Shown here one piece after another: positions 18,537-27,120 of a stretch of 64,000 nt of DNA. The stretch lies in the NCBI GenBank assembly GCA_017501665.1, contig JAFVWM010000036.1:62001-126000 (forward strand), written 5' to 3'. Source of the stretch: Alphaproteobacteria bacterium (GTDB lineage: Bacteria; Pseudomonadota; Alphaproteobacteria; RF32; CAG-239). The stretch's first letter is position 1. Every line of letters begins with the position of its first letter. The position numbers and the translations under genes were made by a program. The notes beneath the pieces were generated by a model. That model was given only the letters and a program-made list of their open reading frames with translations, ran no database searches and was not told the origin of the DNA.

Positions 18537-18695
18537 TCCGATGATCCATATAATTACTGCCAACAGTAATACCCAAGGTAATACTGTAGCAATAAACTTA
18601 ATTAACAGCCTGAAGAATAAGGCTGTTATATTAAATATGGGAGCGATAAACATATCTATAATTATCTCCCATATTATTGATAAAATGTTTTTCAT
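18534..18695 (-). CDS. Small hydrophobic protein, unrecognised
   Basis: 53 aa, MKNILSIIWE at the start and VIIWIIG at the end, with two hydrophobic segments (about 5-26 and 30-52). I recognise no family. It is a single-gene unit: it has its own leader (18696-18791), almost the same 26-bp block before its ATG as the unrelated-looking gene at 18942-19922, and a terminator over its stop. No clear Shine-Dalgarno is seen; the ATG follows an A-rich stretch. A small membrane peptide or type I toxin-like protein would fit, but nothing proves either. Being expressed from a conserved leader supports it as a real gene. Confidence 0.5.
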   Translation of the reverse strand: MKNILSIIWEIIIDMFIAPIFNITALFFRLLIKFIATVLPWVLLLAVIIWIIG

Positions 18696-18791
18696 AATGA
18701 TTTTTTTTAAGCTTCACGTTCTAAAAAGCCATTAAACAAAAAAAACTACATCTCAAGAACGCCTTCAGAATAAAAAATCCGAACAAGATGT
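18696..18791 (-). promoter_or_regulatory. Structured 5' leader, copy A
   Basis: Minus-strand leader of the 53-aa gene. An outer stem pairs 18784-18791 with 18748-18755 (ACATCTTG/TGAGATGT). It encloses a hairpin at 18764-18783 (TTCGGA/TTCTGAA with a T-rich loop) and an AAGGCGTTC stretch. The 26 bases directly before the ATG (18696-18721) match copy B at 19923-19948 with one difference. A possible -10 (TATAGT) lies just upstream, with no good -35. Confidence 0.55.
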
Positions 18792-18902
18792 AAGCCTGCT
18801 ACTATATTGGCTTATTAAAAAAAAGCTTTTATAATTAATAATAAACAAATAAGTATACAACCAATATTATAATACCACTTTTTTACCCCTTAGTCAATCA
18901 AC

Positions 18903-18941
18903 TAAAAAAGCGCCTGTTTTTACAAACAGACGCTTTTTTTA
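18903..18941 (-). terminator. Terminator of the 326-aa gene
   Basis: A hairpin with arms AAGCGCCTGTTT and AAACAGACGCTT, followed on the minus strand by a T-run, directly after the stop at 18942. Confidence 0.85.
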
Positions 18942-19922
18942 CTAATGTTTTTTATTAAACCACGAAGTCAATTTTGATGACTTCATTATAACATCTGTTT
19001 GATCCGCGGTAAACTCACGTTGTTCAAACAGAATCTCTTTAGCCATTTCACCTTCCTTTTTCAAATGGTGGATAACGGCTTTCTCACAAAGTTCATAGCC
19101 TTTTTTCTTATAAACCTTGTAAAAATCAACTGACAGACAACATTGTGCTTCATATGGAAATTCCATTCCTGTTGCCAACAATTGTTCAAAAGTTTGTGCA
19201 GATTTGCATTGCTTTACACAAATTACAGCCTCATGATTCTGCAACGCATCCATTATTACATAACGAGCAAGACTGCTATATGTTGTAGATACATAAGCCT
19301 TAACTCTTGGTGTAATACCTTCTCTTACAACATATTCTTGAAACATATCAAGAATTTCTTTTCCGCTTTTGAACAGCACTTTATTCCACAATATTATACA
19401 TTGTTCTTCTGATATTGTTTGTTTCAAAATCTCTTTCATTACTAAATACTGTTTTTTATCCAAAACAAATTCGAAATCAGACAAACTTAACGTATATTTT
19501 TCTTTTAGCATATACACCCTGAAATTTTCACTTAATTCAGGATTTTGCCAAAAACCGAAACTTTTAACTTGTGGGTTTACATTTTCAGAATGATAGATTT
19601 TATAAAAATCTTCTTCTTTTTTCGTACGTCCTACCACCCACACCTGTTCTGACAAATCAGCATATGCTAATTTTGTGTGATAATGGAACCAATAACGATT
19701 CCTTTTTCCGCTATGAGTTGAGTATATGCTTACAAAGTTCCACATTATACTATACGTATGTTTACACGCAAAACCGATAATTACTTTCGGTATAAATAGA
19801 GTTAACAACGGATAGATTAAAGGGTTTAGGAGTAACAAATTCAATACTCCCTGTAACAACTCAACAACACACTCCCAAAGATCGTTGGAAATCGTGTCTT
19901 CAAATTTTGTTTTCTTCTTCAT
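18942..19922 (-). CDS. Unrecognised 326-aa protein with an N-terminal membrane segment
   Basis: 326 aa. A hydrophobic region (about 18-57) follows a short charged start; the rest is soluble, rich in aromatic residues and Lys, with scattered Cys but no CxxC metal knuckle. I recognise no family. It is a single-gene unit with a good promoter (TTGATA, 17 bp, TATTGT at 20058-20030), a structured leader, and its own terminator. The leader is shared with the 53-aa gene next to it. Both proteins begin with a Trp-Glu containing hydrophobic helix (LWECVVELL; IIWEIIIDM), a weak similarity that may mean a common targeting role. Confidence 0.7.
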   Translation of the reverse strand: MKKKTKFEDTISNDLWECVVELLQGVLNLLLLNPLIYPLLTLFIPKVIIGFACKHTYSIMWNFVSIYSTHSGKRNRYWFHYHTKLAYADLSEQVWVVGRTKKEEDFYKIYHSENVNPQVKSFGFWQNPELSENFRVYMLKEKYTLSLSDFEFVLDKKQYLVMKEILKQTISEEQCIILWNKVLFKSGKEILDMFQEYVVREGITPRVKAYVSTTYSSLARYVIMDALQNHEAVICVKQCKSAQTFEQLLATGMEFPYEAQCCLSVDFYKVYKKKGYELCEKAVIHHLKKEGEMAKEILFEQREFTADQTDVIMKSSKLTSWFNKKH

Positions 19923-20016
19923 AATGATTTTTTTTAAGCCTCACGTTCCGATAAAGGTATTAATAATATTTTCTTTGTCTTGAGGAACGTTCTTGTAAAA
20001 AAACAAGCAAGACAAA
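19923..20016 (-). promoter_or_regulatory. Structured 5' leader, copy B
   Basis: Leader of the 326-aa gene. A perfect 9-bp outer stem pairs 20008-20016 with 19974-19982 (TTTGTCTTG/CAAGACAAA), enclosing a hairpin at 19992-20007 (CTTGT/ACAAG, T-rich loop) and an AACGTTCC stretch. The stem sequences differ from copy A but the pairing is kept. The block before the ATG is nearly identical to copy A. Confidence 0.6.
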
Positions 20017-20029
20017 AGCCTAATTTGTT

Positions 20030-20058
20030 ACAATATTACTAAGCCGATTATTTATCAA
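20030..20058 (-). promoter_or_regulatory. Sigma70-type promoter for the 326-aa gene
   Basis: TTGATA (20058-20053) and TATTGT (20035-20030) on the minus strand, separated by 17 bp. Transcription would start near 20023, giving a leader of about 100 nt. Confidence 0.6.
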
Positions 20059-20245
20059 AAATTTAAGTTATTGACCTAAAATCATTTTGAAGAAATCTAA
20101 AACCTAATAATATCCATACAAATATAAAACCATATTAAAAGTATACTATTTTAATAATTTTGTCAATATTAGACATATATCACTTTTACGATTGACATAA
20201 AAATTAAATTTCAATATAAAAATCTTGAATTAAAAATTATTTATC

Positions 20246-20881
20246 ATGAATTTTATTATTATTTTATTTGGTGCACCCGGTTGTGGTAAAGGTCACCTTT
20301 GGAGTGTATTACAAGAAAAACTCCATAAATTATTTAATCCTAGAGATGTAGGATACATTTCAACCGGCAACTTAATCAGAGATGAGATTGCCAGAAAAAG
20401 TGAACTGGGTTTACAAATTGCCGAATTGGTTCAATCAGGATTTTTAATTTCTGATAACATTGTTGACAGCTTAATTGCTAATGCTCTTAAAGCTAAACAA
20501 ACAATTAAGGTATTAGACGGTTATCCTCGTACCAATTCACAATTTGATTCTTTTGTCTCTCAAATTGATGAAGATACCGAAGTAATCGCTGTTTTTCGCG
20601 ATACGCCCGAAGATATTATTTTATCGCGTATTGCAAAACGCCGTGTCTGCAAAGACTGCAAACACACTCACACTTCCGATAATGCTTGCTGTCCCAAATG
20701 CGGTGGAGAATCGATAGTACGCGAAGACGATGTCGTAATCACGTCTCGCATTGAAGAGTTTAAAAAACACACTCTTCCTATCTGGAACAGAATGTCAGAA
20801 ATAGGTATCACCTTGCATTTTGTCTGTGATGAATCTTCAGAAGCGATTACAAAAGATATAACATCTCTTTTGATAGAATAA
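20246..20881 (+). CDS. adk: Adenylate kinase with a zinc-type LID
   Basis: 211 aa. The P-loop is GAPGCGKGHL, where most adenylate kinases have Thr or Gln after the Lys-Gly. STGNLIRDEI and DGYPRTNSQ match the AMP-binding and core motifs. The LID carries a four-Cys zinc knuckle (CKDC and CPKC) followed by REDDVVITSRIEEF and HTLPIW. It interconverts ATP+AMP and 2 ADP. A zinc LID is usual in Gram-positive enzymes and some proteobacteria, so with the odd P-loop it could be a second, transferred or specialised nucleotide kinase. It stands alone with a terminator right after it. The 323-bp gap before it holds leader copy B, the promoter at 20030-20058 and AT-rich sequence. Confidence 0.85.
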   Translation: MNFIIILFGAPGCGKGHLWSVLQEKLHKLFNPRDVGYISTGNLIRDEIARKSELGLQIAELVQSGFLISDNIVDSLIANALKAKQTIKVLDGYPRTNSQFDSFVSQIDEDTEVIAVFRDTPEDIILSRIAKRRVCKDCKHTHTSDNACCPKCGGESIVREDDVVITSRIEEFKKHTLPIWNRMSEIGITLHFVCDESSEAITKDITSLLIE

Positions 20882-20883
20882 TC

Positions 20884-20920
20884 TAAAAGCCTGACTGTAA
20901 AAAGTTAGGCTTTTTTTCTT
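20884..20920 (+). terminator. Terminator after adk
   Basis: A hairpin with arms AAGCCTGACT and AGTTAGGCTT followed by a T-run; it lies between the convergent adk and DHH genes and may serve both. Confidence 0.85.
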
Positions 20921-20923
20921 ACT

Positions 20924-21778
20924 TTAGCATTTCTTTTCTAAAAATTCAGGCAATTTATTTAACCCTGATGCACCTGCTGCTTTTTTATGCCCACCACCAC
21001 CGAAAGATGATGCGATTTTTGAGACATCGACATTATCTTTTGCCGTATAAAAAGACAAATTCCAAGAGTTTTTACCATTCATAAAAAAGTTACACATAAA
21101 ATCATATTCTTTAATATTTTTAACCCCGTCATAAAACTCAGAATATCCTTGTGGCATATTGGCACAAATACACCTATATCCCATATATTCACTTTCAAAC
21201 GACATAGCTTTACACAAGCGGTGATTACGATTTTTAATATACGACAAAATTGCCATGCCGTTTGATACCATTTCATTAATATCCAACTTAGACGATAACA
21301 AATCTTTCCAATTTTGATCCCCCGGTTTATTAACACCCATAGCCTGAAATGCATACTCAAAAGGTCTTACTCTATAATCTCTCAAATCAAATATATCATT
21401 CAAACCTAACAATTTCACTCCTTCAGGCACTTCCTCATCAGGAAAAAAATATTCCCAAGTCAACATAATTGCTGCTGTTCCGTTACGTCTTAATCCTTTA
21501 ATTTCTTTAGCGCCTTCGGCAATTCTTTTTTCATACTCTTCAATCATAGACGCATGATGATCAATCCATATCAAATCTTTGGTCTCATTAAGCTCAAACA
21601 TCAAGTCCATTGGTAAAGATATATCACAGACTACAATTTTATCATGTCTGGTAATCTCCTCTAAAGGTACCTCCATATCATGATTAAGTCCAAAGAACTC
21701 AACACCGTTAAATTTTTTTCCGACAATTGCTGCCGAACCTTTACCGTCATGATCGGCCAAATGATATATACAAAGCAT
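20924..21778 (-). CDS. DHH/DHHA1 family phosphoesterase
   Basis: 284 aa. Metal-binding motifs are DHDGKGSAA near the start, CDIS, and the family DHH in IWIDHHASM, and the C-terminal DHHA1 domain ends with FGGGGHKKAAGASG. Such proteins degrade short oligonucleotides, cyclic dinucleotides or similar phosphodiesters (NrnB and cAMP phosphodiesterase-like). The precise substrate is not evident. It is 4 bp downstream of an MBL-fold hydrolase on the same strand and is the last gene of the cluster that begins with mltB. Confidence 0.9.
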   Translation of the reverse strand: MLCIYHLADHDGKGSAAIVGKKFNGVEFFGLNHDMEVPLEEITRHDKIVVCDISLPMDLMFELNETKDLIWIDHHASMIEEYEKRIAEGAKEIKGLRRNGTAAIMLTWEYFFPDEEVPEGVKLLGLNDIFDLRDYRVRPFEYAFQAMGVNKPGDQNWKDLLSSKLDINEMVSNGMAILSYIKNRNHRLCKAMSFESEYMGYRCICANMPQGYSEFYDGVKNIKEYDFMCNFFMNGKNSWNLSFYTAKDNVDVSKIASSFGGGGHKKAAGASGLNKLPEFLEKKC

Positions 21779-21782
21779 TTCC

Positions 21783-22574
21783 TCACCACTCCAATTTCAT
21801 ACCGTCATATGCCGGCATAGCATAATCCGGAGTATTTTCATTTATATAATCATAATCACATTCCGATGCCATATGATTAAACACGACTCTTTTAGTATCA
21901 AACATTTTAATATAATTCATTGCCTCAGCCAACCCTATATGATGTTTATGAGTTGTAGGAATGGTCAAAGGCACAACCATTAATTTAATCTTTTTTTCAA
22001 GCTCTTTAATTCGTTTAATTGCCGAATTAGATAAAACTTTAAAATCACCCAAATGTACAATTTCATCATTAATAATATAACCGTAACTCGGCGCATTATG
22101 TCCCAACAATTTCAACGGCATAATTTTTATATTATTAAAATAAAATTCATGATTTGCTTTTATTTTTTTAGGAACAAGACCTCCTTTAGATAAATAAAAC
22201 TTTGGCTCATTATTTTTAATTATCATATAACCGTATTTACGTTTAATTTCTTTCATCGTTTCGGCAGAAGCAAAAACCGGTATAGGTTGACAAGTTCTTC
22301 GATTAATTTCCCTAAGCTCATCAATTCCCGAAACATGATCAAAATGAGAATGAGTATATAAAACGGCATCAACGGCAACAATTTCATTATCAAGCATTTG
22401 TTGACGTAAATCAGGTGATGTATCAACCAAAATCTTAACCCCGTTTATATCATAATAAGTCGAAGTGCGTCTTCTGATATTTTTCGGATTATTAGGGTCA
22501 CAATTACCCCAACCGCAACTTACGGACGGAACTCCCGGAGCTGCACCGGCACCTAAAAAAACAACTTTTGTCAT
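21783..22574 (-). CDS. MBL-fold metallo-hydrolase (PhnP-like)
   Basis: 263 aa. The metal-binding THSHFDHVSGIDEL and later His residues (HNAPSYGY, HLGDF, FNHMASE) define a metallo-beta-lactamase fold. Its CGWGNCDPNNPKN region resembles PhnP-type phosphoribosyl cyclic phosphodiesterases, which are often encoded next to tatD and holB in alphaproteobacteria. It overlaps tatD by 4 bp. Substrate unverified. Confidence 0.9.
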   Translation of the reverse strand: MTKVVFLGAGAAPGVPSVSCGWGNCDPNNPKNIRRRTSTYYDINGVKILVDTSPDLRQQMLDNEIVAVDAVLYTHSHFDHVSGIDELREINRRTCQPIPVFASAETMKEIKRKYGYMIIKNNEPKFYLSKGGLVPKKIKANHEFYFNNIKIMPLKLLGHNAPSYGYIINDEIVHLGDFKVLSNSAIKRIKELEKKIKLMVVPLTIPTTHKHHIGLAEAMNYIKMFDTKRVVFNHMASECDYDYINENTPDYAMPAYDGMKLEW

Positions 22575-23329
22575 ATTCCAAACAACCTTCTAAAATTTTG
22601 TGTCGTAATTTTTGCCAATTCTTCAAAACTGACATTTTTTATTTCAGCCAACTTTTGCGCCATAAAAATCACATTTGCCGGTTCATTAATCTTGCCTCTT
22701 TTGGGTACCGGAGCCAAATAAGGAGCATCCGTTTCCACCAACAATCTGTCTAATGGGACTTTCGCAAAATTATCCCTTATATCTTGCGAGTTTGGAAAGG
22801 TAATAATTCCCGAAGCCGATATATAAAAACCCAAATTCAAAGCCACCTCTGCCAACCGCCAAGTCGATGAATAACAATGCACTACCGCCTTAAATTCTTT
22901 TTTATCATAAGCATTTTGCAACAATCTTATCATATCATCATCAGACTCACGATTGTGAATAATCAGTGGTTTTCCCGTTATTTGTGAAGCTGTAATATTT
23001 TTTTCAAACAAGGCGATTTGATCACTTCTTGGTGCAAAATCATAAAAATAATCCAACCCCGCCTCGCCTATGGCAATCACTTTATCATTATCGGCACCTC
23101 TAATGATATCATCAACGGTAATATCGGCATATTCCCTTGCTTCATGCGGATGAGCTCCAGAAGCTGTATATATCAGATCAAATTCTTTACAAATCTTTAT
23201 GTGCTCACTTAAATTATACAATCCGCTTCCGGCATCTAAAATATATCTGATGCCGGCTTTTTTTGCTTCATTGACAACAGCTACCAAATTATCGTTATAC
23301 TCTAAATGGCAATGACTATCTGCTAACAT
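22571..23329 (-). CDS. TatD family hydrolase
   Basis: 252 aa from the ATG at 23329; an earlier TTG at 23347 would overlap holB. The metal-binding residues are in DSHCHLE, a Glu in IGEAGLDYFYD, His in IHNRES and VHCYSST, and Asp in ETDAPYLAP. TatD proteins are metal-dependent DNases of the amidohydrolase superfamily, thought to act in DNA repair or tRNA quality control. It sits in the common alphaproteobacterial order tmk-holB-tatD-MBL. Confidence 0.93.
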   Translation of the reverse strand: MLADSHCHLEYNDNLVAVVNEAKKAGIRYILDAGSGLYNLSEHIKICKEFDLIYTASGAHPHEAREYADITVDDIIRGADNDKVIAIGEAGLDYFYDFAPRSDQIALFEKNITASQITGKPLIIHNRESDDDMIRLLQNAYDKKEFKAVVHCYSSTWRLAEVALNLGFYISASGIITFPNSQDIRDNFAKVPLDRLLVETDAPYLAPVPKRGKINEPANVIFMAQKLAEIKNVSFEELAKITTQNFRRLFGI

Positions 23330-23331
23330 CT

Positions 23332-24390
23332 TTAATAAACCCTGCAAATAGCAACCATAATTGTCATTACGGCCTGACGTTTATCTAAATTAAGCGTTTC
23401 CGTTTCCTTAAAAGTTTTGGTTGCTTTTTCGTACATATCGGCTGTATCTTCAACTTTGTTTAAAGATCTTGCCTGCTCTGTCAAAAACTTCAGCACTAAT
23501 TCCTTAAAAAGATTATAATTTTCATCATCGGCAACAGCCCTATCACAAAAATTCAACATATCTGCTGTCTTAAATTTTTTTCCGGCAGTTGCCAACGAAT
23601 ATATTTCTTCATACATTTCCAAAGCATTACCATCGGCGTACGAAATAGCCTTTCCGATACTTCCTCCCGAAATTAAGGCCAATTTTTTAATAATATCTTC
23701 ACTCAAATCAGAACGATAACGTCTCAATAAACTGGCCACCTGAGTATCTTTTAACGGTGCAAGATGCAATTTGGCACAGCGAGATTTAATCGTCGGCAAT
23801 AAAACAGCCGGATTATGCGAAACCAATAAAATCATTGATTTGTGCGGTGGTTCTTCTAATATTTTTAATATGGCATTAGCCGAAGCCGAATTCATCTCAT
23901 CGGCACAATCGACCAACACAACACGCCATTTACCGTCAGCTGATTTTTTTGACAAAAATTCATTTATGGTTCTGACATCATCAACCGAAATTACACTCGA
24001 TTTTTTTAACGATGCCAATTCATCATCACTCAAATAACTGCCGTCTTTAATTGCCTTGACTATTTTTTTACGATCTTTGTCGATATAACCTCTTTCAATA
24101 AGCTTAAATTCGGGGTGAGAACCTTTTGCCACTTGGCGAAAAGTATTAGAATCCGGTGAAATATCTAACGATGACAAATTATCTTTTTTTTCACCATCTT
24201 CGCTAAGTAAAAAACGAGCAATCTTATATGCAAAAGTAGCTTTTCCGATACCTTTTATTCCCGATATAAGCCAAGACTGATGAAGAGAATTATTTTTCCA
24301 TGCTTCTAAAAACATCTTTTCAGCCTCATCACAGCCGACAAGATATGCATTATCCTTAGGTTCAAAAGATGTTTTCGCCTCCTCAATCAC
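23332..24390 (-). CDS. holB: DNA polymerase III delta' subunit HolB
   Basis: 352 aa. It has a P-loop-like GIKGIGKATFA, a sensor-type SDE-like region (VVLVDCADEMNS), and NAILKILEEPP with SRC in LLPTIKSRCAKL, which are hallmark elements of clamp-loader proteins. It loads the sliding clamp as part of the gamma complex. It follows tmk with a 2-bp gap on the same strand. No zinc knuckle is seen. Confidence 0.93.
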   Translation of the reverse strand: MIEEAKTSFEPKDNAYLVGCDEAEKMFLEAWKNNSLHQSWLISGIKGIGKATFAYKIARFLLSEDGEKKDNLSSLDISPDSNTFRQVAKGSHPEFKLIERGYIDKDRKKIVKAIKDGSYLSDDELASLKKSSVISVDDVRTINEFLSKKSADGKWRVVLVDCADEMNSASANAILKILEEPPHKSMILLVSHNPAVLLPTIKSRCAKLHLAPLKDTQVASLLRRYRSDLSEDIIKKLALISGGSIGKAISYADGNALEMYEEIYSLATAGKKFKTADMLNFCDRAVADDENYNLFKELVLKFLTEQARSLNKVEDTADMYEKATKTFKETETLNLDKRQAVMTIMVAICRVY

Positions 24391-24392
24391 AA

Positions 24393-25037
24393 CTACAATC
24401 CTAACCTCTGATTAACAACATTCACAATATCTCTATGTAATTCATCAATAGACTTATCGGCATCAAGCACAACACAGCGATTTGGTTCTTCTTTAGCAAT
24501 TTCCAAAAATCCTTTACGCAAATTATGATGAAACTCAAGCTCTCGTCCTTCAAAGCGAAGCTCCTTTACATCCATATTTTTTGCTTTATTAAACGAGCGC
24601 TCCAAACCTATTTCAGGATCAATATCAAGGATAATAGTCAAATCAGGTTTAAAATCACCGACTGAGATTTGATACAGACTTTGCAGAGTTTCTTTAGATA
24701 CTCGTTTGTTATAACCCCAATATTGATATGCAAACGTAGAATCAGCGAACCTGTCGGATAATACGATTTTTCCCTCATTCATGGCCGGCCAAATTTTTTT
24801 TGTAAGATGAATATGCCTGTCAGCAAAATACAATAAAGCTTCGGCAACAGCATCAAATTTGTCTTTATCACCACATACCAAAAGTTTCCTTATTTCAAGT
24901 CCAACTTCTGTTCCGCCGGGTTCTTTTGTGGTTATAACATCTTTACCTTTTGCTTTAAGATAATCTTCCAATAACTTGATTTGTGTTGATTTTCCTGTTC
25001 CGTCGCCACCTTCAAAGGTAATAAAACATCCGTTCAT
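24393..25037 (-). CDS. tmk: Thymidylate kinase Tmk
   Basis: 214 aa. It has the P-loop EGGDGTGKST, TKEPGGTEVG and the DR motif VLSDRFADSTFAYQ. It phosphorylates dTMP to dTDP. It lies 6 bp downstream of the dac gene and 2 bp upstream of holB, a conserved arrangement. Confidence 0.97.
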   Translation of the reverse strand: MNGCFITFEGGDGTGKSTQIKLLEDYLKAKGKDVITTKEPGGTEVGLEIRKLLVCGDKDKFDAVAEALLYFADRHIHLTKKIWPAMNEGKIVLSDRFADSTFAYQYWGYNKRVSKETLQSLYQISVGDFKPDLTIILDIDPEIGLERSFNKAKNMDVKELRFEGRELEFHHNLRKGFLEIAKEEPNRCVVLDADKSIDELHRDIVNVVNQRLGL

Positions 25038-25043
25038 AATAAA

Positions 25044-26189
25044 CTAATCTCCCATAAGCAAATACTTGAAGTTTGTCTTTATTTTACCCCATATTCCGAC
25101 CTTATTAATTGTTTGTCCGGCAACCAATGGTACTGTATACGGCTCTGCATCAGGAATTTCTATTTTTAACACTCCGATTTCTTGTCCCATACTAACCGGA
25201 GCTTTTATCGGTTTATCATATATCGCCGTCATTTTTACATTATTTCTATTGCTTTTCTTAATTGTCTTAATCACATCTTGAGATAATACCATCGGAACGG
25301 TTTTATCAACACCGTACCAAACAGGAACATCTGCTATTTTGTCACCTTTTTGTTTCAACCTATAATTATCATATTCTCTAAAAGCCCAAGACATCATCTT
25401 ATCAGCTTCATCAGAACGCTCTTTGTTTGATTTTAACCCTGTCATAACACCGATAATACGGCGATCTCCTTTTTTAGCCGAAGCGGTCAAACAAAATCCG
25501 GCCTCATCAGTATGTCCGGTTTTAAGTCCGTCGGCATAAGGCATGGAATAAAGCAACGGATTACGATTTCCTTGTTTAATATTGTTGTAAACAAACTCTT
25601 TTTGCGAAAATAAATGATAAAACTGAGGAAATTCTTCAATAATTTTGCGAGCCAAAATAGCCAAATCTTCAACCGACATCTTATGATCAGGATGAGGCAA
25701 CCCCGTAACATTGGCAAAATAAGAATTATTCAAACCCAATTCTTTAGCTTTTTCGTTCATTTTTTCAATAAACGAATCCTCGTCACCGGCAATATTTTCT
25801 GCCGCCACAATACATGCATCATTACCCGATTGGATAATAATCCCTTTCAATAATTGATCCACCGTAACCTTATCACCTATGGCCAAAAACATCGTCGAAC
25901 CTCCGCTTGCAGCCCCTCCTTTACGCCAAGCATTTTCACTAACCGTAAAAGTATCTTCTAATGAAAGACTGCCGTCACGAAGTTTATCAAATATCATATA
26001 GACCGTCATCAACTTACTCATTGATGCCGGCGGTATCGGCTGAGTAATATCTTTTTGATACAGATATTCACCGGTTTCAAAATCAACCAAAATCATATTT
26101 TTTGCTTTGGTATCAATAGCCCATGCATTTGTCGATACTACAAGCATTAAACAACTCAAGCCGTTAAACAATACTTTATTCAACTTCAT
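25044..26189 (-). CDS. D-alanyl-D-alanine carboxypeptidase (DacA/DacC type)
   Basis: 381 aa from the ATG at 26189, 9 bp after a GAGGAA site; an ATG six bases earlier also exists. A signal peptide (about 1-24, ending NAWA) is followed by SMSK (SxxK), SGN (IIQSGND) and KTG (LKTGHTDEAG), then a C-terminal beta domain. It trims the terminal D-Ala from peptidoglycan stem peptides in the periplasm. Lies in an operon with rlpA upstream and tmk downstream. Confidence 0.95.
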   Translation of the reverse strand: MKLNKVLFNGLSCLMLVVSTNAWAIDTKAKNMILVDFETGEYLYQKDITQPIPPASMSKLMTVYMIFDKLRDGSLSLEDTFTVSENAWRKGGAASGGSTMFLAIGDKVTVDQLLKGIIIQSGNDACIVAAENIAGDEDSFIEKMNEKAKELGLNNSYFANVTGLPHPDHKMSVEDLAILARKIIEEFPQFYHLFSQKEFVYNNIKQGNRNPLLYSMPYADGLKTGHTDEAGFCLTASAKKGDRRIIGVMTGLKSNKERSDEADKMMSWAFREYDNYRLKQKGDKIADVPVWYGVDKTVPMVLSQDVIKTIKKSNRNNVKMTAIYDKPIKAPVSMGQEIGVLKIEIPDAEPYTVPLVAGQTINKVGIWGKIKTNFKYLLMGD

Positions 26190-26212
26190 AGCCATATTCC
26201 TCTATCAACATT

Positions 26213-27046
26213 TTAATCTGACACAATTTTAGCATCATAAATGCCTTTATTCCTGATGTCAGACAACATTTTATTAGCACTTTGTTCATCAATAAACGGG
26301 CCGACTCTTACTCTGTAAAAATTCTGTCCGTTAACATTGGTATAAAAAATATTACTTTTTACATCTAATTGCGAAGCTATACTTTGCGCTCCGCTTTTCA
26401 TAGAAAACGAACCGACCTGAACAAAATAACTTCCCTTAGGATATGATATGTTATTTTGCGCCATAGGCTCATGCGCTGAAGTTATAATCGGTGCTGTTTC
26501 TTGTACCTGATAAATATTTTCTTCTATCGGTTCGCCCGTCAAAGCAGCCTTTAGCGCCTTACTTTCTTTTTCCATAACTTCTACTCTGACTTTTGTTGTT
26601 CCTTGGGTATAGAATCCCAAAAGCTGAGAAGCTCGTTTAGATACATCAATAATTCGGCTTTTGGCATAAGGTCCGCGATCATTTACCCTTAACACCAAAG
26701 AACGCCCGTTTTCCAGATTAGTAACCTTGACTATTGACGGCAACGGCAAAGTTCGATGAGCTGCCGTCAATGAATTCATGTCATATTTTTCGCCATTTGC
26801 AGTTTTTTTTGCATGAAAATCTTTACCATACCACGAAGCTGTTCCGACCTCGGAATACGAATAATCTTCTTTAGGATAATACCATTTACCCATAATTTTA
26901 TACGGATTACCGACCTTATAAGTTCCTCCTTGACCGGTAATTGCCGAAGCCTGAGTATATTTACCGTTTCCCAAATCAACACTTCCGTACGCACAAGCAC
27001 CCAAAAGCAACACACTCGCCAAATATAAATATTTAGTTCCTTGCAT
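26213..27046 (-). CDS. rlpA: RlpA family lytic transglycosylase lipoprotein with SPOR domain
   Basis: 277 aa. The signal is a lipoprotein type, with Cys18 in LLLGAC. The RlpA double-psi barrel (about 65-165) has GTASWYG, LTAAHRTLPLPS and RVNDRGP with the catalytic Asp. A SPOR domain (about 205-277) binds denuded septal glycan. It cleaves naked glycan strands during septation. The stop is 17 bp before the dac start. The mltB gene, also a cell-wall hydrolase, is upstream. Confidence 0.94.
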   Translation of the reverse strand: MQGTKYLYLASVLLLGACAYGSVDLGNGKYTQASAITGQGGTYKVGNPYKIMGKWYYPKEDYSYSEVGTASWYGKDFHAKKTANGEKYDMNSLTAAHRTLPLPSIVKVTNLENGRSLVLRVNDRGPYAKSRIIDVSKRASQLLGFYTQGTTKVRVEVMEKESKALKAALTGEPIEENIYQVQETAPIITSAHEPMAQNNISYPKGSYFVQVGSFSMKSGAQSIASQLDVKSNIFYTNVNGQNFYRVRVGPFIDEQSANKMLSDIRNKGIYDAKIVSD

Positions 27047-27120
27047 ATAAACAATCCGTCAATTAAACCATTAATTCAATCAGCTACAATTTATAATCTT
27101 TTTTTAAGCTCGTAAAGGGA

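Noticed and set aside
18541..18735. Plus-strand ORF opposite the 53-aa gene
   Set aside because: No ribosome site and no leader; the minus strand has leader, ORF and terminator.
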